Source of the DNA: Azoarcus olearius
GTDB lineage: Bacteria > Pseudomonadota > Gammaproteobacteria > Burkholderiales > Rhodocyclaceae
Reading direction: 5' to 3'
DNA length: 64,000 bases
Assembly: GCF_001682385.1 (NCBI RefSeq)
Contig: NZ_CP016210.1
Coordinates: 4,030,001 to 4,094,000, forward strand
The notes beneath the pieces were generated by a model. It did no database searches and had not been told where the DNA came from. It saw nothing but the letters and a program-made list of their open reading frames with translations. Position 1 is the stretch's first letter. The number at the start of each line of letters is the position of its first letter. This document shows, in pieces, positions 33,143-42,719 of this stretch. A program made the translations under genes and the position numbers.

Positions 33143-34405
33143 ATGAACGCCCACCCCGCCCGCGCCTGCGGAATCGACTTCGGCACATCGAACTCCACCG
33201 TCGGCTGGTTGTGTCCCGGCCAGCCCGCGCTGCTGACGCTGGAAGACGGCAAGCCGACGCTGCCCTCGGCGGTGTTCTTCAACGCCGACGAAGACAGCAC
33301 CTGCTACGGCCGCGCCGCGCTCGGCGAATACCTCGAAGGCTACGAAGGCCGGTTGATGCGCGCGCTCAAGAGCCTGCTCGGCAGCAGCCTGATCGACGGC
33401 CACACCGAGGTGCACGGCCGCGCGCTGGCCTTCCGCGAACTGCTCGCCCAGTTCATCGGCGAACTCAAGAAGCGCGCCGAAGCCCAGGCCGGCCGCAGCT
33501 TCGAGCAGGCGGTGTTCGGCCGCCCGGTGCATTTCGTCGACGACGATGAGGCCGCCGACCGCCGCGCCCAGGACACGCTGGAAGACATCGCCCGCCGCAT
33601 CGGCTTCAAGGAAGTGAGCTTCCAGTTCGAGCCGATCGGCGCCGCGCTGCACTACGAACTGGGGCTGGACCGCGAAGAACTGGTGCTGATCGCCGACATC
33701 GGCGGCGGCACCGCCGACTTCTCGCTGGTACGGCTGTCGCCGGAACGCGCGCGCAACACCGAACGCCACGAAGACCTGCTCGGCAACGCCGGCGTGCATA
33801 TCGGCGGTACCGACTTCGACCGCGCACTGAGCCTGGAATGCGTGATGCCGCTGCTCGGCTACCGCGGCAAGATGAAGAACGGCGCCGACATTCCGTCCAG
33901 CCTGTTCTTCCAGCTCGCCACCTGGCACACCATCAACAGCGCCTACACCCGCCAGGCCTGGAGCGACCTGCAGAACATCTACCGCGACGCCACCGCGCGC
34001 ACCGAACTCGACCGCCTCTCGAGGCTGGTGAACAACCGCGAAGGCCACTGGCTGGCGCTGCAGGTGGAACAGGCGAAGATCGACCTCTCCGCCGCGCCGG
34101 TCGCCCACATGGTGCTCGACCGCCTGGAGCAAGGCCTGCGCCACGACATCGGCGCCGAGGACTTCACCCTCGCCACCCGCAACCTGGTCGAACGCGTGGC
34201 CGCCACGGTGGATGGCCTGCTGCGCGACGCCGGCGTCGCGCGCGACCAGGTGGACAGCATCTATTTCACCGGCGGCGCCAGCGGCGTGCCGCAACTGCGC
34301 GCCCGCATCGCGGCCGAACTGCCGCAGGCGCGCGCGGTGGAGGGCGATCTCTACGGCAGCATCGGCGCCGGGCTGGCGGTGGAAGCGGCGCGCCGCTACG
34401 GCTAA
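33143..34405 (+). CDS. Hsp70-family (YegD-like) ATPase
   Basis: A 420-residue Hsp70 nucleotide-binding domain without the substrate-binding half of DnaK, the layout of E. coli YegD. Phosphate 1 is GIDFGTSNSTVGW, phosphate 2 is LIADIGGGTADFSLVRL, and the adenosine motif is YFTGGASGVPQLR. The start ATG at 33143 is chosen because it begins at the domain; the frame is open much further upstream, but the added peptide overlaps the TIR gene promoter. It is divergent from the TIR gene across 189 bp. Role unknown; a folding helper is likely. Confidence 0.9.
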   Translation: MNAHPARACGIDFGTSNSTVGWLCPGQPALLTLEDGKPTLPSAVFFNADEDSTCYGRAALGEYLEGYEGRLMRALKSLLGSSLIDGHTEVHGRALAFRELLAQFIGELKKRAEAQAGRSFEQAVFGRPVHFVDDDEAADRRAQDTLEDIARRIGFKEVSFQFEPIGAALHYELGLDREELVLIADIGGGTADFSLVRLSPERARNTERHEDLLGNAGVHIGGTDFDRALSLECVMPLLGYRGKMKNGADIPSSLFFQLATWHTINSAYTRQAWSDLQNIYRDATARTELDRLSRLVNNREGHWLALQVEQAKIDLSAAPVAHMVLDRLEQGLRHDIGAEDFTLATRNLVERVAATVDGLLRDAGVARDQVDSIYFTGGASGVPQLRARIAAELPQARAVEGDLYGSIGAGLAVEAARRYG

Positions 34406-34462
34406 GGCAGCGAAGGCGGGCGCCCCAACCGGACGCGCAGCGGCCGCGCGCCCGACGGTGGA

Positions 34463-35380
34463 TCAGCCGCGGGCAGGAGCCGGCACCGCCGCCAGCCCGC
34501 CGTCCGGCGCGTGGTGGCGGCTGGAACGGTAAAACGCCAGCACGCGGCGTACATACTCCTCGGTTTCCGCATACGGCGGCACGCCGCCGTGGCGCGCCAC
34601 CGCGCCTTCCCCCGCGTTGTAGGCCGCGGCCGCCAGCGCGACGTCGCCTTCGAACTGCTTGAGCAGCCAGCGCAGGTAGGCGAGCCCGCCACGCAGGTTC
34701 TGCTCGGGATCGAGCGCATTGCGCACGCCAAAGCGCTCGGCGGTTTCCGGGATCAGCTGCATCAAGCCCTGCGCGTTCTTCGGCGATACCGCCGCGGCGT
34801 CGAAATTGGATTCGGTGCGGACGATCGCGAGCGCAAGGCGCGGATCCACCGCGAAGCGCGGCGCCAGCCGCTGCACCAGCAGGGCATGGCGACGCTTGTC
34901 GCCCGGCAGCGCCTGCACGAAGCGGTCGACCACCTCGTAGGGCACCACCTCGTCGCGCTCGTCGGTGCTGATGCTGGCGGTGTCGTAGAGGCAATCCGGC
35001 AGCGCATCCGCCGGCGCCAGGGGGCTCGCCGCCAGCAGCGCCTGCGCGCCTTCATGCCCGCCGCGCGCGGCAGCACCCAGCAGCGTGGCCGCCACCGCGG
35101 TCTGACGCGCAACACCACGGCCTGCCAGATACAGCCGCCCGAGCCGGTACTGCCCTTCGACGCTGCCGGCGCGCGCCGCCGCGCAATACCGCGCCGCCGC
35201 CAGCTCGGGCACGCTGCGCTCGGCGCGGTAGCCGGCTTCGATCAGGCGCGCCACCACCGGCGGCTCGTCCGACCACGCCGGAACCCCATCCGCCACGAGC
35301 GGCGCCCCTGCGTAGGCCAGAACAGCCCCGCAGCCGAGCGCGGCGGCAACACACAAGCGGATCGAGGAGGACAGGCGCAT
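34463..35380 (-). CDS. Lytic murein transglycosylase with Sel1-like N-terminal repeats
   Basis: A 305-residue exported protein. It starts with a signal peptide (MRLSSSIRLCVAAALGCGAVLAYAGA), followed by a Sel1/TPR-like alpha region (AARAGSVEGQYRLGRLYLAGRGVARQ). From about residue 170 comes the SLT goose-lysozyme-like domain: TESNFDAAAVSPKNAQGLMQLIP with the catalytic Glu, then AAAYNAGEGAV. It cleaves peptidoglycan glycan strands. The ATG at 35380 gives the signal peptide; a longer open frame to 35512 is rejected. No ribosome site is obvious. Length and layout resemble the MltC/EmtA-like branch in Betaproteobacteria. Confidence 0.9.
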   Translation of the reverse strand: MRLSSSIRLCVAAALGCGAVLAYAGAPLVADGVPAWSDEPPVVARLIEAGYRAERSVPELAAARYCAAARAGSVEGQYRLGRLYLAGRGVARQTAVAATLLGAAARGGHEGAQALLAASPLAPADALPDCLYDTASISTDERDEVVPYEVVDRFVQALPGDKRRHALLVQRLAPRFAVDPRLALAIVRTESNFDAAAVSPKNAQGLMQLIPETAERFGVRNALDPEQNLRGGLAYLRWLLKQFEGDVALAAAAYNAGEGAVARHGGVPPYAETEEYVRRVLAFYRSSRHHAPDGGLAAVPAPARG

Positions 35381-35740
35381 GGCAGCGATAAAGCCTTGAA
35401 TACCTTGGATGATCGCCACCTTACCGGCGCCCGCCCAGGACGACCGTGACAGCTGCCCGCCCCGGCCGCGCACCGCGGCGCCGATTGCAGCCGAGCGTGA
35501 CCGAATCCGCACGGAGCGGGCGGGATGCTCGTGATGCCGGGTCAGTCCTTACCGCGCCCTGCGACCTTGCAGAGCGGGCGTGAAGGGCGAGAGCGAAGCC
35601 TTTCCGGCGCCGCGCCCCGACCGCCGGCCCCCGGCTGCAGCAGGCCGCCGTGGCATGTTCGCCTGGCATACGCCACGACGGGAACTATGCTGAATTCATT
35701 CCGGCAATCCTTAACCCACCGCCTTTTCAGGAGCGCTCCG
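35381..35740. other. 360-bp gap without a supported gene
   Basis: Between the transglycosylase and the hypothetical at 35741. Short open frames exist on both strands, but the peptides are Arg/Ala/Gly-rich and lack ribosome sites. It must hold promoters for the two divergent genes; none stands out. Confidence 0.5.
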
Positions 35741-36217
35741 ATGGCCGACCAGTCCGACTCCTTCACTTCGCTGCTTGCCGACTGGCCCATCCGCATGGGC
35801 GACACGGTATCGAAGTACGCAAGCCTGTTCTCGCCAACCAACCTCTCCCAACCGATCCTGCCCGGCTGGAACTTCGGCAACACCTACATCGTGTCGGAGT
35901 TCAATTCGAAGGCCCCCGGCACCGAACGCCGCATCCTCGCCGAACACAGCTACGGCCGCCAGATCGGGCGGATCATGGAAGCACTGTGCGTCCTGGTAAA
36001 GGAGCGCTCCGACGCGGGGCAAGACGGCCCGCTGAAGAACTTCCTCGAGCTTGCGGAGGAGATCGACAAGATCAAGAAAAGCACTGCCGAAAACCGGATG
36101 GCACGCATCGAAGCCGATCTCGCCGTCCTCAAGAAGGAAAGCCCGGATGACTACGCGCAACTGATCAAGGCGCTGGCAACCGGACTCGCAGCCAGCGCGC
36201 AGGATTCCCCCCGCTAG
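35741..36217 (+). CDS. Hypothetical protein with a charged C-terminal helix
   Basis: A 158-residue protein, no signal peptide. The N-terminal part contains PGWNFGNTYIVSEFNSKAPGTERRILAEHSYGRQIGRI, and a lysine/glutamate-rich helix (LELAEEIDKIKKSTAENRMARIEADLAVLKKE) that could form a coiled coil follows. I do not recognise a family. The ATG at 35741 has AGGAG 7 bases upstream; an in-frame ATG at 35686 lacks a site. It ends in CTAG, and the same four bases end the convergent gene. Probably a cytosolic, helix-rich accessory protein. Confidence 0.65.
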   Translation: MADQSDSFTSLLADWPIRMGDTVSKYASLFSPTNLSQPILPGWNFGNTYIVSEFNSKAPGTERRILAEHSYGRQIGRIMEALCVLVKERSDAGQDGPLKNFLELAEEIDKIKKSTAENRMARIEADLAVLKKESPDDYAQLIKALATGLAASAQDSPR

Positions 36218-36603
36218 ACTTCCGGCCCTCCCCGGGGCTTCAGCGGCAATTGGCGGCAATGGCGGGCCAGGAATGAACAGAAGAAGCACAGCAGCGCCAG
36301 CACACTGAATCCGCATACAGCGACCCGGCGAAGAGACGTCAGCGTGGCGTCCAACGCGCGGACGTCGCCTCCAATCCGCAACACGCTACTCATGACCGCC
36401 TCTCGCTTGTCCTGCGGGACGCTTGCAGCGAACTCACGCTCAAGCACGCGAAGCTGCACCTCGGTGGGGATCTTGATGAATGGTTGATGCAGCAAAGCCG
36501 CAATCGCCAACACGAGCGAGAGAAAGCCAGTGAAGGCGAGGATGACGGGAACAGCCCGGACACGACGCATGGCATTGACCAAAGTAAGCACTCCCGAACG
36601 CAA
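36214..36603 (-). CDS. Hypothetical two-pass membrane protein
   Basis: An open frame of 129 residues from a TTG at 36603 (GAGAGGGG about 6 bases upstream) or 118 from the ATG at 36570. Two hydrophobic segments (VPVILAFTGFLSLVLAIAALL and VCGFSVLALLCFFCSFLA) flank a soluble loop of about 50 residues with VLEREFAASVPQDKREAV. The C-terminus is short and basic. No family recognised. Base composition is less GC-rich than in neighbouring genes, consistent with acquired DNA. Confidence 0.5.
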   Translation of the reverse strand: MRSGVLTLVNAMRRVRAVPVILAFTGFLSLVLAIAALLHQPFIKIPTEVQLRVLEREFAASVPQDKREAVMSSVLRIGGDVRALDATLTSLRRVAVCGFSVLALLCFFCSFLARHCRQLPLKPRGGPEV

Positions 36604-36691
36604 GAGGCACCCCTCTCAGTGGCGGACAGCAGGATGACTCTCGGACCTGCACGGCAATGAACACTGACCGTCACCCAATCCGGAACCGCAT

Positions 36692-36988
36692 CTAAAGCGT
36701 CCTGTTCTCCTGAACCTGGCCGCAATCGGCGCAGCGAAGGATTAGCCTCTTCGTGTATCCGATCATCGAATGGAGTCCGTACGCGATAACACCCGCGATC
36801 AGGACAAGAAAATACGCGCCTCGATGCCCCGCCCCGGAGAAGATCAAGGCGATGAAGCCGAGCACCAGCACGCCGACAATCACGGCACCGAGCACATCGG
36901 TGGTGTTCGCCTCGCCCTTGATGCCTTCACGCAAAGCGCCGCCACACTTGCTGCATGTAGCCGTCGCCGATTGCTTCTGAGTTTCCAC
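36692..36988 (-). CDS. Hypothetical zinc-ribbon-like membrane protein
   Basis: A 98-residue frame starting at GTG 36988 with GGGAG 7 bases upstream; the frame extends to 37075. Two CxxC pairs (CSKCGGAL near the N-terminus and CADCGQV near the C-terminus) flank two hydrophobic segments (VLGAVIVGVLVLGFIALIF and AYFLVLIAGVIAYGLHSMIG). The paired CxxC motifs can bind one zinc. Function unknown; composition again is lower in GC than the flanks. Confidence 0.45.
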   Translation of the reverse strand: METQKQSATATCSKCGGALREGIKGEANTTDVLGAVIVGVLVLGFIALIFSGAGHRGAYFLVLIAGVIAYGLHSMIGYTKRLILRCADCGQVQENRTL

Positions 36989-37192
36989 CAGCAACTCCCG
37001 ATATCGCCAGATAGCCTGAATCCAAGCTCGCCAAGCTCGAACTGAAAGAGCACTGCATGTGATCCAGGTCCCCAAAAATGGACACGTTCAGACCGCCACG
37101 CCGTTCATTGGCGCCCTTCGGGCCCCAATCGCGACGCCGTTTCCGAGACACGTAATCACCAGACCATCAGCCAGCGACGCACCGGCTGCTCG

Positions 37193-37363
37193 TCAATATA
37201 TGAACGTGAGGCAAACAGCACTGGCGATCACCGCGAGGAAAAGCGCACCGGAGAACGCGCGAAAGATGCGCACCGAGCGATGTTTCTTTGCAGCTCTCTC
37301 GGCTTCAACATCGATTGCGACAGCAGCCGCGAATTCAGCAAGCTCATCAATCACGTGAATCAC
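37193..37363 (-). CDS. Possible small membrane protein
   Basis: An open frame of about 56 residues from GTG 37363 (78 from GTG 37429). It is an acidic helix (DELAEFAAAVAIDVEAERAAKKH) followed by a hydrophobic C-terminal segment (FSGALFLAVIASAVCLTFIY) that could anchor it in the membrane. There is no clear ribosome site, so it may be spurious. It lies in the same low-GC patch as the two genes before it. Confidence 0.3.
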   Translation of the reverse strand: MIHVIDELAEFAAAVAIDVEAERAAKKHRSVRIFRAFSGALFLAVIASAVCLTFIY

Positions 37364-37522
37364 CAAGCGGCTTGTGTTGCGGATGCGGCGTAACCATCTC
37401 CCTCTCCACGACTGGGCTGGATGCACCACGTGGCTGATTGCGACCGGATCGGCGAACAGCCTAATTCGAATGGCATTGACCTGCCGATCAAAATGTCACA
37501 CGCCGATCGGCACCAGAGCCCC

Positions 37523-38410
37523 CTACACCCGCATCCGCTCCCCCACATAATCCAGAAAGCACCCGATCCGCGACGCCAGCGCGGTGTTGCGGTAATACAC
37601 CGCATGCACCGGCTGTCTCACCTCCACGGTGTGCGCTTCCAGCACCGGCAGCAGCCGGCCTTCGGCGCGGTCCTGCGCGGTCATGAAATCCGCCAGGCAG
37701 ACGATGCCGCCGCCTTCCAGCGCGAGCTGGCGCAGGGTTTCGCCGCTGGAGGCGCGCAGGCTGGGGGTGATGGTCCAGCTGTCGCCGTCGGCGGTGCGCA
37801 GCGGCCACTGGTTGAGGCTGTCCGGCTGGGTGAAGCCGAGCAGTTCGTGGCCGGCAAGGTCGTCCACGCTCTGCGGGGTGCCGCGGCGGGCGAGGTAGGC
37901 CGGACTGGCGAGCACGCGCAGGCGGTTGGCGCCAAGCGGGCGGGCGTGCAGGGTGGAGTCGCGCAGCGCGCCGATGCGGATGGCGACGTCGGTGCGCTGT
38001 TCCAGCAGGTCGATGATCTGGTCGCTGGTGTTGAGCTCCAGCTCGATCTGCGGGTAGCGCTCGCGGAAGCCGGCAACCAGCGGCACCACGACGTGCAGCA
38101 TGAAGGGCGAGGCGGCGTTCACCCGCAGCCGGCCGGCGGGTTGCTGGCGGCGCAGCGCCATCTGTTCTTCGGCTTCCTCGACGCTGGCGAGGATGCGGCG
38201 CGCCTGGGCGAGAAAGGTGGCGCCTTCCTCGGTGAGTTCCAGCCGGCGGGTGGTCCGCCGCAGCAGGGTGACTTCCAGCTTTTCCTCCAGCCGGCTGAGC
38301 GCGCGGCTGACGCCCGAGGTGGTCTGGCCGAGTTGCTCGGCGGCGGCGGTGATGGAGCCGGTGTCGACCACGCGGGTCAGCGCGAGCAGTTCGTCGAGGG
38401 TGGTTTTCAT
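37523..38410 (-). CDS. LysR-family regulator divergent from an MFS exporter
   Basis: A 295-residue LysR regulator (DELLALTRVVDTGSITAAAEQLGQTTSGVSRALSRLEE) with an effector domain typical of the CrgA/DsdC branch. The ATG at 38410 gives the correct helix-turn-helix start; the longer frame to 38596 extends into the MFS gene on the other strand. It sits back-to-back with the exporter gene across a 100-bp gap and probably controls it and the following reductase. Confidence 0.93.
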   Translation of the reverse strand: MKTTLDELLALTRVVDTGSITAAAEQLGQTTSGVSRALSRLEEKLEVTLLRRTTRRLELTEEGATFLAQARRILASVEEAEEQMALRRQQPAGRLRVNAASPFMLHVVVPLVAGFRERYPQIELELNTSDQIIDLLEQRTDVAIRIGALRDSTLHARPLGANRLRVLASPAYLARRGTPQSVDDLAGHELLGFTQPDSLNQWPLRTADGDSWTITPSLRASSGETLRQLALEGGGIVCLADFMTAQDRAEGRLLPVLEAHTVEVRQPVHAVYYRNTALASRIGCFLDYVGERMRV

Positions 38411-38510
38411 TGTTGACGCTTCGGCAAGTATCTTTGGCTTGAGACCCGGTTTTTCTGCATGAGTCTGGCGCGGAAACTGCGCTCCTGCAAACCCCAACCG
38501 GAGTCTTCCC

Positions 38511-39719
38511 ATGCCACTCGCCTTGCTGGCGCTCACCTTGAGCGCCTTCGCCATCGGCACGACGGAGTTCGTCATCGTCGGCCTCATTCCCACCATCGCC
38601 GCCGACCTCGGCGTCAGCCTGCCGTCGGCGGGCCTGCTGGTCAGCCTCTACGCGCTCGGCGTCGCCGTCGGCGCGCCGCTGCTCACCGCGCTCACCGGCC
38701 GCTTGCCGCGCAAACAGTTGCTGCTCGGGCTGATGGCGCTGTTCACCGTCGGCAACCTGCTCGCCTGGCAGGCGCCGGGCTACGAATCGCTGGTCGCGGC
38801 GCGCATCGTCACCGGGCTGGCGCACGGGGTGTTCTTCTCGATCGGCTCGACCATCGCCACCGGCCTGGTGGCCAAGGAGAAGGCGGCGAGCGCGATCGCG
38901 ACGATGTTCTCGGGCCTTACCGTGGCACTGGTCACCGGTGTGCCGCTGGGCACCTTCATCGGCCAGCACTTCGGCTGGCGCGAGACCTTCCTGGCGGTGT
39001 CGCTGCTCGGCGTGCTCGCCTTCATCGGCAGCCTGATCTTCGTGCCGCGCGGCATCCGCCACACGCCGCCGGCCTCGCTGCTGCGCCAGCTGGCGGTGCT
39101 GAAGGCGCCGCGCCTGCTGCTGGTGTATGCGATGACGGCGGTGGGCTATGGCGGCTCCTTCGTCGCCTTCACCTTCCTCGCGCCCATCCTGCAGCAGATC
39201 AGCGGCTTCCCGGCCGGCAGCGTCAGCCTGGTGCTGCTGGTGTATGGCGTGTCGGTGGCGGTGGGCAACATCTGGGGCGGCAAGCTGGCCGACCGCCGTG
39301 GCCCGATCGGCGCGCTCAAGCTGATCTTCCTGCTGCTGGCGGCGGTGCTGCTGGTGCTGAGCGTGACCGCCGCCAACCCCTGGCTGGCAGTGGCCACCGT
39401 GCTGCTGTGGGGCGCGGTCGCCTTCGGCAACGTGCCCGGTCTGCAGGTGTATGTGGTGCAGCAGGCCGAACGCCACACCCCGCATGCGGTGGACGTGGCC
39501 TCGGGCCTCAACATCGCCGCCTTCAACCTCGGCATCGCCGGCGGCGCCTGGGGCGGCGGACTGATCGTCGCCCATGTCGGCCTCATCCACACTGCCTGGA
39601 TAGGCGCGCTGGTGGTGCTGATCGCCTACGCACTCACCGCCTGGAGCGGCCGGCTGGACCGCCGCGACCCGGACTTCGACGAACTCGCCCCGGCCACTGC
39701 TGCCGCGGCCGCCCACTGA
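38511..39719 (+). CDS. MFS drug/sugar efflux transporter (DHA1, AraJ/YdhP-like)
   Basis: A 402-residue protein with 12 predicted transmembrane helices. The DHA1 signatures are present: the start [22 protein letters not shown] (the T-T-E-F motif of the AraJ/SotB group), motif A-like [13 protein letters not shown], and a second copy [14 protein letters not shown] in the second half. It exports small compounds with proton exchange. Regulated, most likely, by the divergent LysR protein; an aldo/keto reductase follows after 22 bp. Confidence 0.92.
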   Translation: MPLALLALTLSAFAIGTTEFVIVGLIPTIAADLGVSLPSAGLLVSLYALGVAVGAPLLTALTGRLPRKQLLLGLMALFTVGNLLAWQAPGYESLVAARIVTGLAHGVFFSIGSTIATGLVAKEKAASAIATMFSGLTVALVTGVPLGTFIGQHFGWRETFLAVSLLGVLAFIGSLIFVPRGIRHTPPASLLRQLAVLKAPRLLLVYAMTAVGYGGSFVAFTFLAPILQQISGFPAGSVSLVLLVYGVSVAVGNIWGGKLADRRGPIGALKLIFLLLAAVLLVLSVTAANPWLAVATVLLWGAVAFGNVPGLQVYVVQQAERHTPHAVDVASGLNIAAFNLGIAGGAWGGGLIVAHVGLIHTAWIGALVVLIAYALTAWSGRLDRRDPDFDELAPATAAAAAH

Positions 39720-39741
39720 TCACCACAAACAGGAGCACCCC

Positions 39742-40548
39742 ATGTCCATCCCCATGCCCGCCATCGGCCTCGGCACCTTCCGCCTGCAGGGCCAGACCGT
39801 GATCGACTCGGTACGCACCGGCCTCGAACTCGGCTACCGCCACATCGACACCGCGCAGATCTACGCCAACGAGGCCGACGTCGGCCAGGCGATCGCAGAA
39901 AGCGGCGTCGCCCGCGACCAGCTCTTCATCACCACCAAGATCTGGACCGAGAACCTCGCCGCCGAAAAGCTGATCCCCAGCCTGGAAGACAGCCTCGCCA
40001 GGCTGCGCGTGGAGCACGTCGACCTGACGCTGATCCACTGGCCTTCGCCGGGCGAAGCGGTGCCGCTCGCCGAAAGCCTGATGGCGCTGCAGGAAGCCAA
40101 GCGCCGCGGGCTGACCCGGCAGATCGGCGTCTCCAACTTCACCATCGCCCACCTGCAGCAGGCCATCGCGCTGCTCGGCGCCGACGAGATCGCCACCAAC
40201 CAGGTGGAGCTCCACCCGCTGCTGCAGAACCGCAAGCTCGCCGGATTCGCCCGCGAACACGGCATCCACCTCACCGCCTACATGCCGCTCGCCTACGGCA
40301 AGGTGCTGGCGGAGCCGGTGGTGCAGCGTATCGCCGCTGCGCACGACGCCACCCCCGCGCAGGTCGCACTCGCGTGGTTGCTGCAGCAGGGCCATGCGGT
40401 GATTCCGTCCTCCACCCGGCGCGAGAACCTCGCCAGCAACCTCGCCGCCGCCCGCTTGCACCTGAGCGCTGCGGAGCGCGCCGAAATCGCCGCATGCGAC
40501 CGTTGCGAGCGGATGGCCAATCCGGACTTTGCGCCGCGCTGGGACTGA
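39742..40548 (+). CDS. dkgB: Aldo/keto reductase, 2,5-diketo-D-gluconate reductase-like
   Basis: A 268-residue (beta/alpha)8 reductase. The catalytic tetrad is visible: Asp and Tyr in [18 protein letters not shown], Lys in FITTKIW and His in [14 protein letters not shown] is bound by the C-terminal [14 protein letters not shown] segment. Size and sequence resemble E. coli DkgB/YafB, which reduces 2,5-diketogluconate and methylglyoxal. It lies 22 bp after the MFS exporter, so the pair may handle a reactive carbonyl or sugar acid. Exact substrate unproven. Confidence 0.88.
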   Translation: MSIPMPAIGLGTFRLQGQTVIDSVRTGLELGYRHIDTAQIYANEADVGQAIAESGVARDQLFITTKIWTENLAAEKLIPSLEDSLARLRVEHVDLTLIHWPSPGEAVPLAESLMALQEAKRRGLTRQIGVSNFTIAHLQQAIALLGADEIATNQVELHPLLQNRKLAGFAREHGIHLTAYMPLAYGKVLAEPVVQRIAAAHDATPAQVALAWLLQQGHAVIPSSTRRENLASNLAAARLHLSAAERAEIAACDRCERMANPDFAPRWD

Positions 40549-40600
40549 CACGCCCGCACACCCCGGCGGACATGGCGGCAAATGAAGGACAATCCGCCCC

Positions 40601-42403
40601 ATGTCCTCCGACCTCACGCCACTCGCCGCCTCGCCCCGCCGCCTGTCCGCGCTCTCCGGGCTGTGGCCTTTCCTGCGGCCCTACCGCGCGCGCATCGCGC
40701 TTGCCTTTGCGCTGCTCACGCTCGGCTCCGCGACCATCCTGCTGGTGCCGCTGGCCTTTCGCGACCTGGTCGATTTCGGCTTTGGTACGGCGACAGCGCC
40801 CGGCGCCAGCGGCGGACTGCTCGGCACACTCAGCCTGGACGGCCACTTCATTGCGCTGTTCGGGCTGGCCAGCCTGTGGGCGGTAACCGTCGCGGCGCGC
40901 TACTACACCGTGTCGTGGATCGGCGAGCGCGCCACCGCCGACCTGCGCAATGCGGTCTATGCGCGCGTGCTGGCGCAGTCGCCGCAGTTCTTCGAGACGC
41001 TGCAGACCGGCGAGGTGCTGTCGCGGCTGACCGGCGACACCACGCTGATCCAGACCGTGGTCGGCAGCTCGGTGTCGATGGGGCTGCGCAGCCTGTTCCA
41101 GTTTGCCGGCGGCATGGTGATGCTGGCGGTGACCAGCCTGCACCTGTTCTCGCTCAACCTCGGCCTGATGGCGCTGCTGACCCTGCCCATCCTCGCCATC
41201 GGCCGCAAGGTGAAGCGGCTGTCGCGCGAATCGCAGGACCGCATCGCCGACGCCTCGGCGCTGGCCGGCGAAATCCTCAACGCGATGCCGACGGTGCAGG
41301 CCTACACCCAGGAACCGCAGGAGGTCCGCCGCTTCTCCGCGCGCACCGAGGCGGGCTTCGCCACCGCCATCCGCCGCACCCGGGTGCGCGCGGCGCTCAC
41401 CGCGCTGATCATCACCGCGGTGATGGGCACCATCATCTTCGTGCTGTGGGTGGGCGCGCGCCAGGTGCATGAAGGCGTGCTCACGACCGGCGAACTGGCG
41501 GCTTTCGTGCTGTACGCGACGCTGGTGGCGGGCGGCGTCGGCACGCTGGCCGAGGTGTGGGGCGACGTGATGCGCGCGGCCGGCGCCGCCGAACGCCTGC
41601 TCGGCCTGTTGCACGCCGAACCCGCCATCCGCGACACGCCCACGGCCGAGGCGCCGCTGCCGGCCGCGCAGGCGGCGATCCGCTTCGAGCATGTGCGCTT
41701 CGCCTACCCGGCACGGCCGCAGACACCGGCGCTGGACGACATCAGCCTGGACATCGCACCCGGCGAATGCGTCGCCCTGGTGGGCCCCTCCGGCGCCGGC
41801 AAGACCACGCTGTTCCAGCTGCTGCTGCGCTACTACGAGCTTGCCGACGGGGCCATCCGCATCAACGGCCAGGACATCCGCCAGTTGCGCCTGCACGACC
41901 TGCGCGGCGACATCGCCATCGTGCCGCAGGACCCGGTGATCTTCTCGACAAGCGCGCTGGAGAACATCCGCTACGGCCGGCCGGAGGCGAGCGACGAGGA
42001 GGTGGTCGCCGCCGCCCGCGCCGCGGTGGCCGACGAGTTCATCGCCCGCCTGCCCGAGGGCTACCACACCTTTCTCGGCGAGCGCGGCACGCGGCTGTCC
42101 GGCGGCCAGCGCCAGCGCATCGCGATCGCCCGCGCGGTGCTGAAAGGCGCCCGGGTACTGCTGCTCGACGAAGCCACCAGCGCGCTCGACGCCGAATCGG
42201 AAATCCTGGTGCAGCAGGGCCTCGCCGCCGCGATGCGCGGCCGCACCACGCTGATCATCGCCCACCGCCTGGCCACGGTGCAGAAGGCCGACCGCATCGT
42301 GGTGATGGAGCACGGCCGCATCGTCGAAACCGGCACCCCGGACGACCTGCGCAGCCAGGGCGGGCTGTACGCGCGGCTGGCGGCGTTGCAGCTGGATCTT
42401 TGA
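40601..42403 (+). CDS. ABC exporter, fused permease-ATPase (MsbA-related)
   Basis: A 600-residue half-transporter that should work as a homodimer. Residues 1-330 hold six membrane helices ([25 protein letters not shown] and following); residues 340-600 are the ATPase with Walker [13 protein letters not shown]-loop PQDPVIF, signature LSGGQRQR, Walker [12 protein letters not shown] and switch His (IIAHRL). It resembles the MsbA-related TIGR02204 group, which is often found without assigned substrate in Proteobacteria. MsbA itself flips lipid A precursors; substrate here is not known. Confidence 0.93.
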   Translation: MSSDLTPLAASPRRLSALSGLWPFLRPYRARIALAFALLTLGSATILLVPLAFRDLVDFGFGTATAPGASGGLLGTLSLDGHFIALFGLASLWAVTVAARYYTVSWIGERATADLRNAVYARVLAQSPQFFETLQTGEVLSRLTGDTTLIQTVVGSSVSMGLRSLFQFAGGMVMLAVTSLHLFSLNLGLMALLTLPILAIGRKVKRLSRESQDRIADASALAGEILNAMPTVQAYTQEPQEVRRFSARTEAGFATAIRRTRVRAALTALIITAVMGTIIFVLWVGARQVHEGVLTTGELAAFVLYATLVAGGVGTLAEVWGDVMRAAGAAERLLGLLHAEPAIRDTPTAEAPLPAAQAAIRFEHVRFAYPARPQTPALDDISLDIAPGECVALVGPSGAGKTTLFQLLLRYYELADGAIRINGQDIRQLRLHDLRGDIAIVPQDPVIFSTSALENIRYGRPEASDEEVVAAARAAVADEFIARLPEGYHTFLGERGTRLSGGQRQRIAIARAVLKGARVLLLDEATSALDAESEILVQQGLAAAMRGRTTLIIAHRLATVQKADRIVVMEHGRIVETGTPDDLRSQGGLYARLAALQLDL

Positions 42404-42719
42404 GGGCGGGGACGTTTCGTTTAGCGCCAGCCTCCCTGCCAAACAAGGAAGCGGAGGCGCCGGCGCTGGCCGGCTATTTACTCCCTCCCCTACAAGGGGG
42501 TGAAACCGGGGTTTCGGCGAGCACTGCTCGCCGCCGGGCGAACGACGGTGCCTCCGGGCACCGGCTACCGGGCGGGGGTGGGGTTGAGTCCGGGGCCAGT
42601 AATTAACCCCATCCCCGCAGCCAGCACTACTCCACCCCGGCCCGCGTTCTTTTCCGCAAAGCCCGCCCCCCATCCGCTGCTAGACTTCAAGCACGTCCCG
42701 CCCTTTCATGGAGCCCGCC
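42404..42719. other. 316-bp gap containing a multi-hairpin element
   Basis: No gene is supported between the ABC exporter and the FliD-C-like gene. The centre (42481-42617) is a compact structured element, given as a separate entry. The last 100 bases should contain the promoter of the next gene. Confidence 0.6.
42481..42617. repeat. Multi-hairpin GC-rich intergenic element
   Basis: Three inverted repeats follow closely: GAAACC-GG-GGTTTC (42502-42515), GCGAGCA-C-TGCTCGC (42517-42531) and CGGTGCC-TCCG-GGCACCG (42546-42563). Pyrimidine-rich CTCCCTCCCC sits at the left edge, GGCGGGGGTGGGGTT follows the hairpins, and AACCCCATCCCC at the right end can pair with GGGGTT. This is the style of dispersed intergenic repeats in Betaproteobacteria; only one copy is in the window, so repeat status is inference. 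Confidence 0.5.

Noticed and set aside
37488-39716. 742-codon open frame antisense to the MFS exporter and running through the LysR gene in another frame
   Set aside because: It crosses two well-supported genes and has no domain of its own.
40271-42673. 800-codon open frame antisense to the ABC exporter
   Set aside because: Shadow of the exporter gene; composition is low-complexity and no start signals are present.
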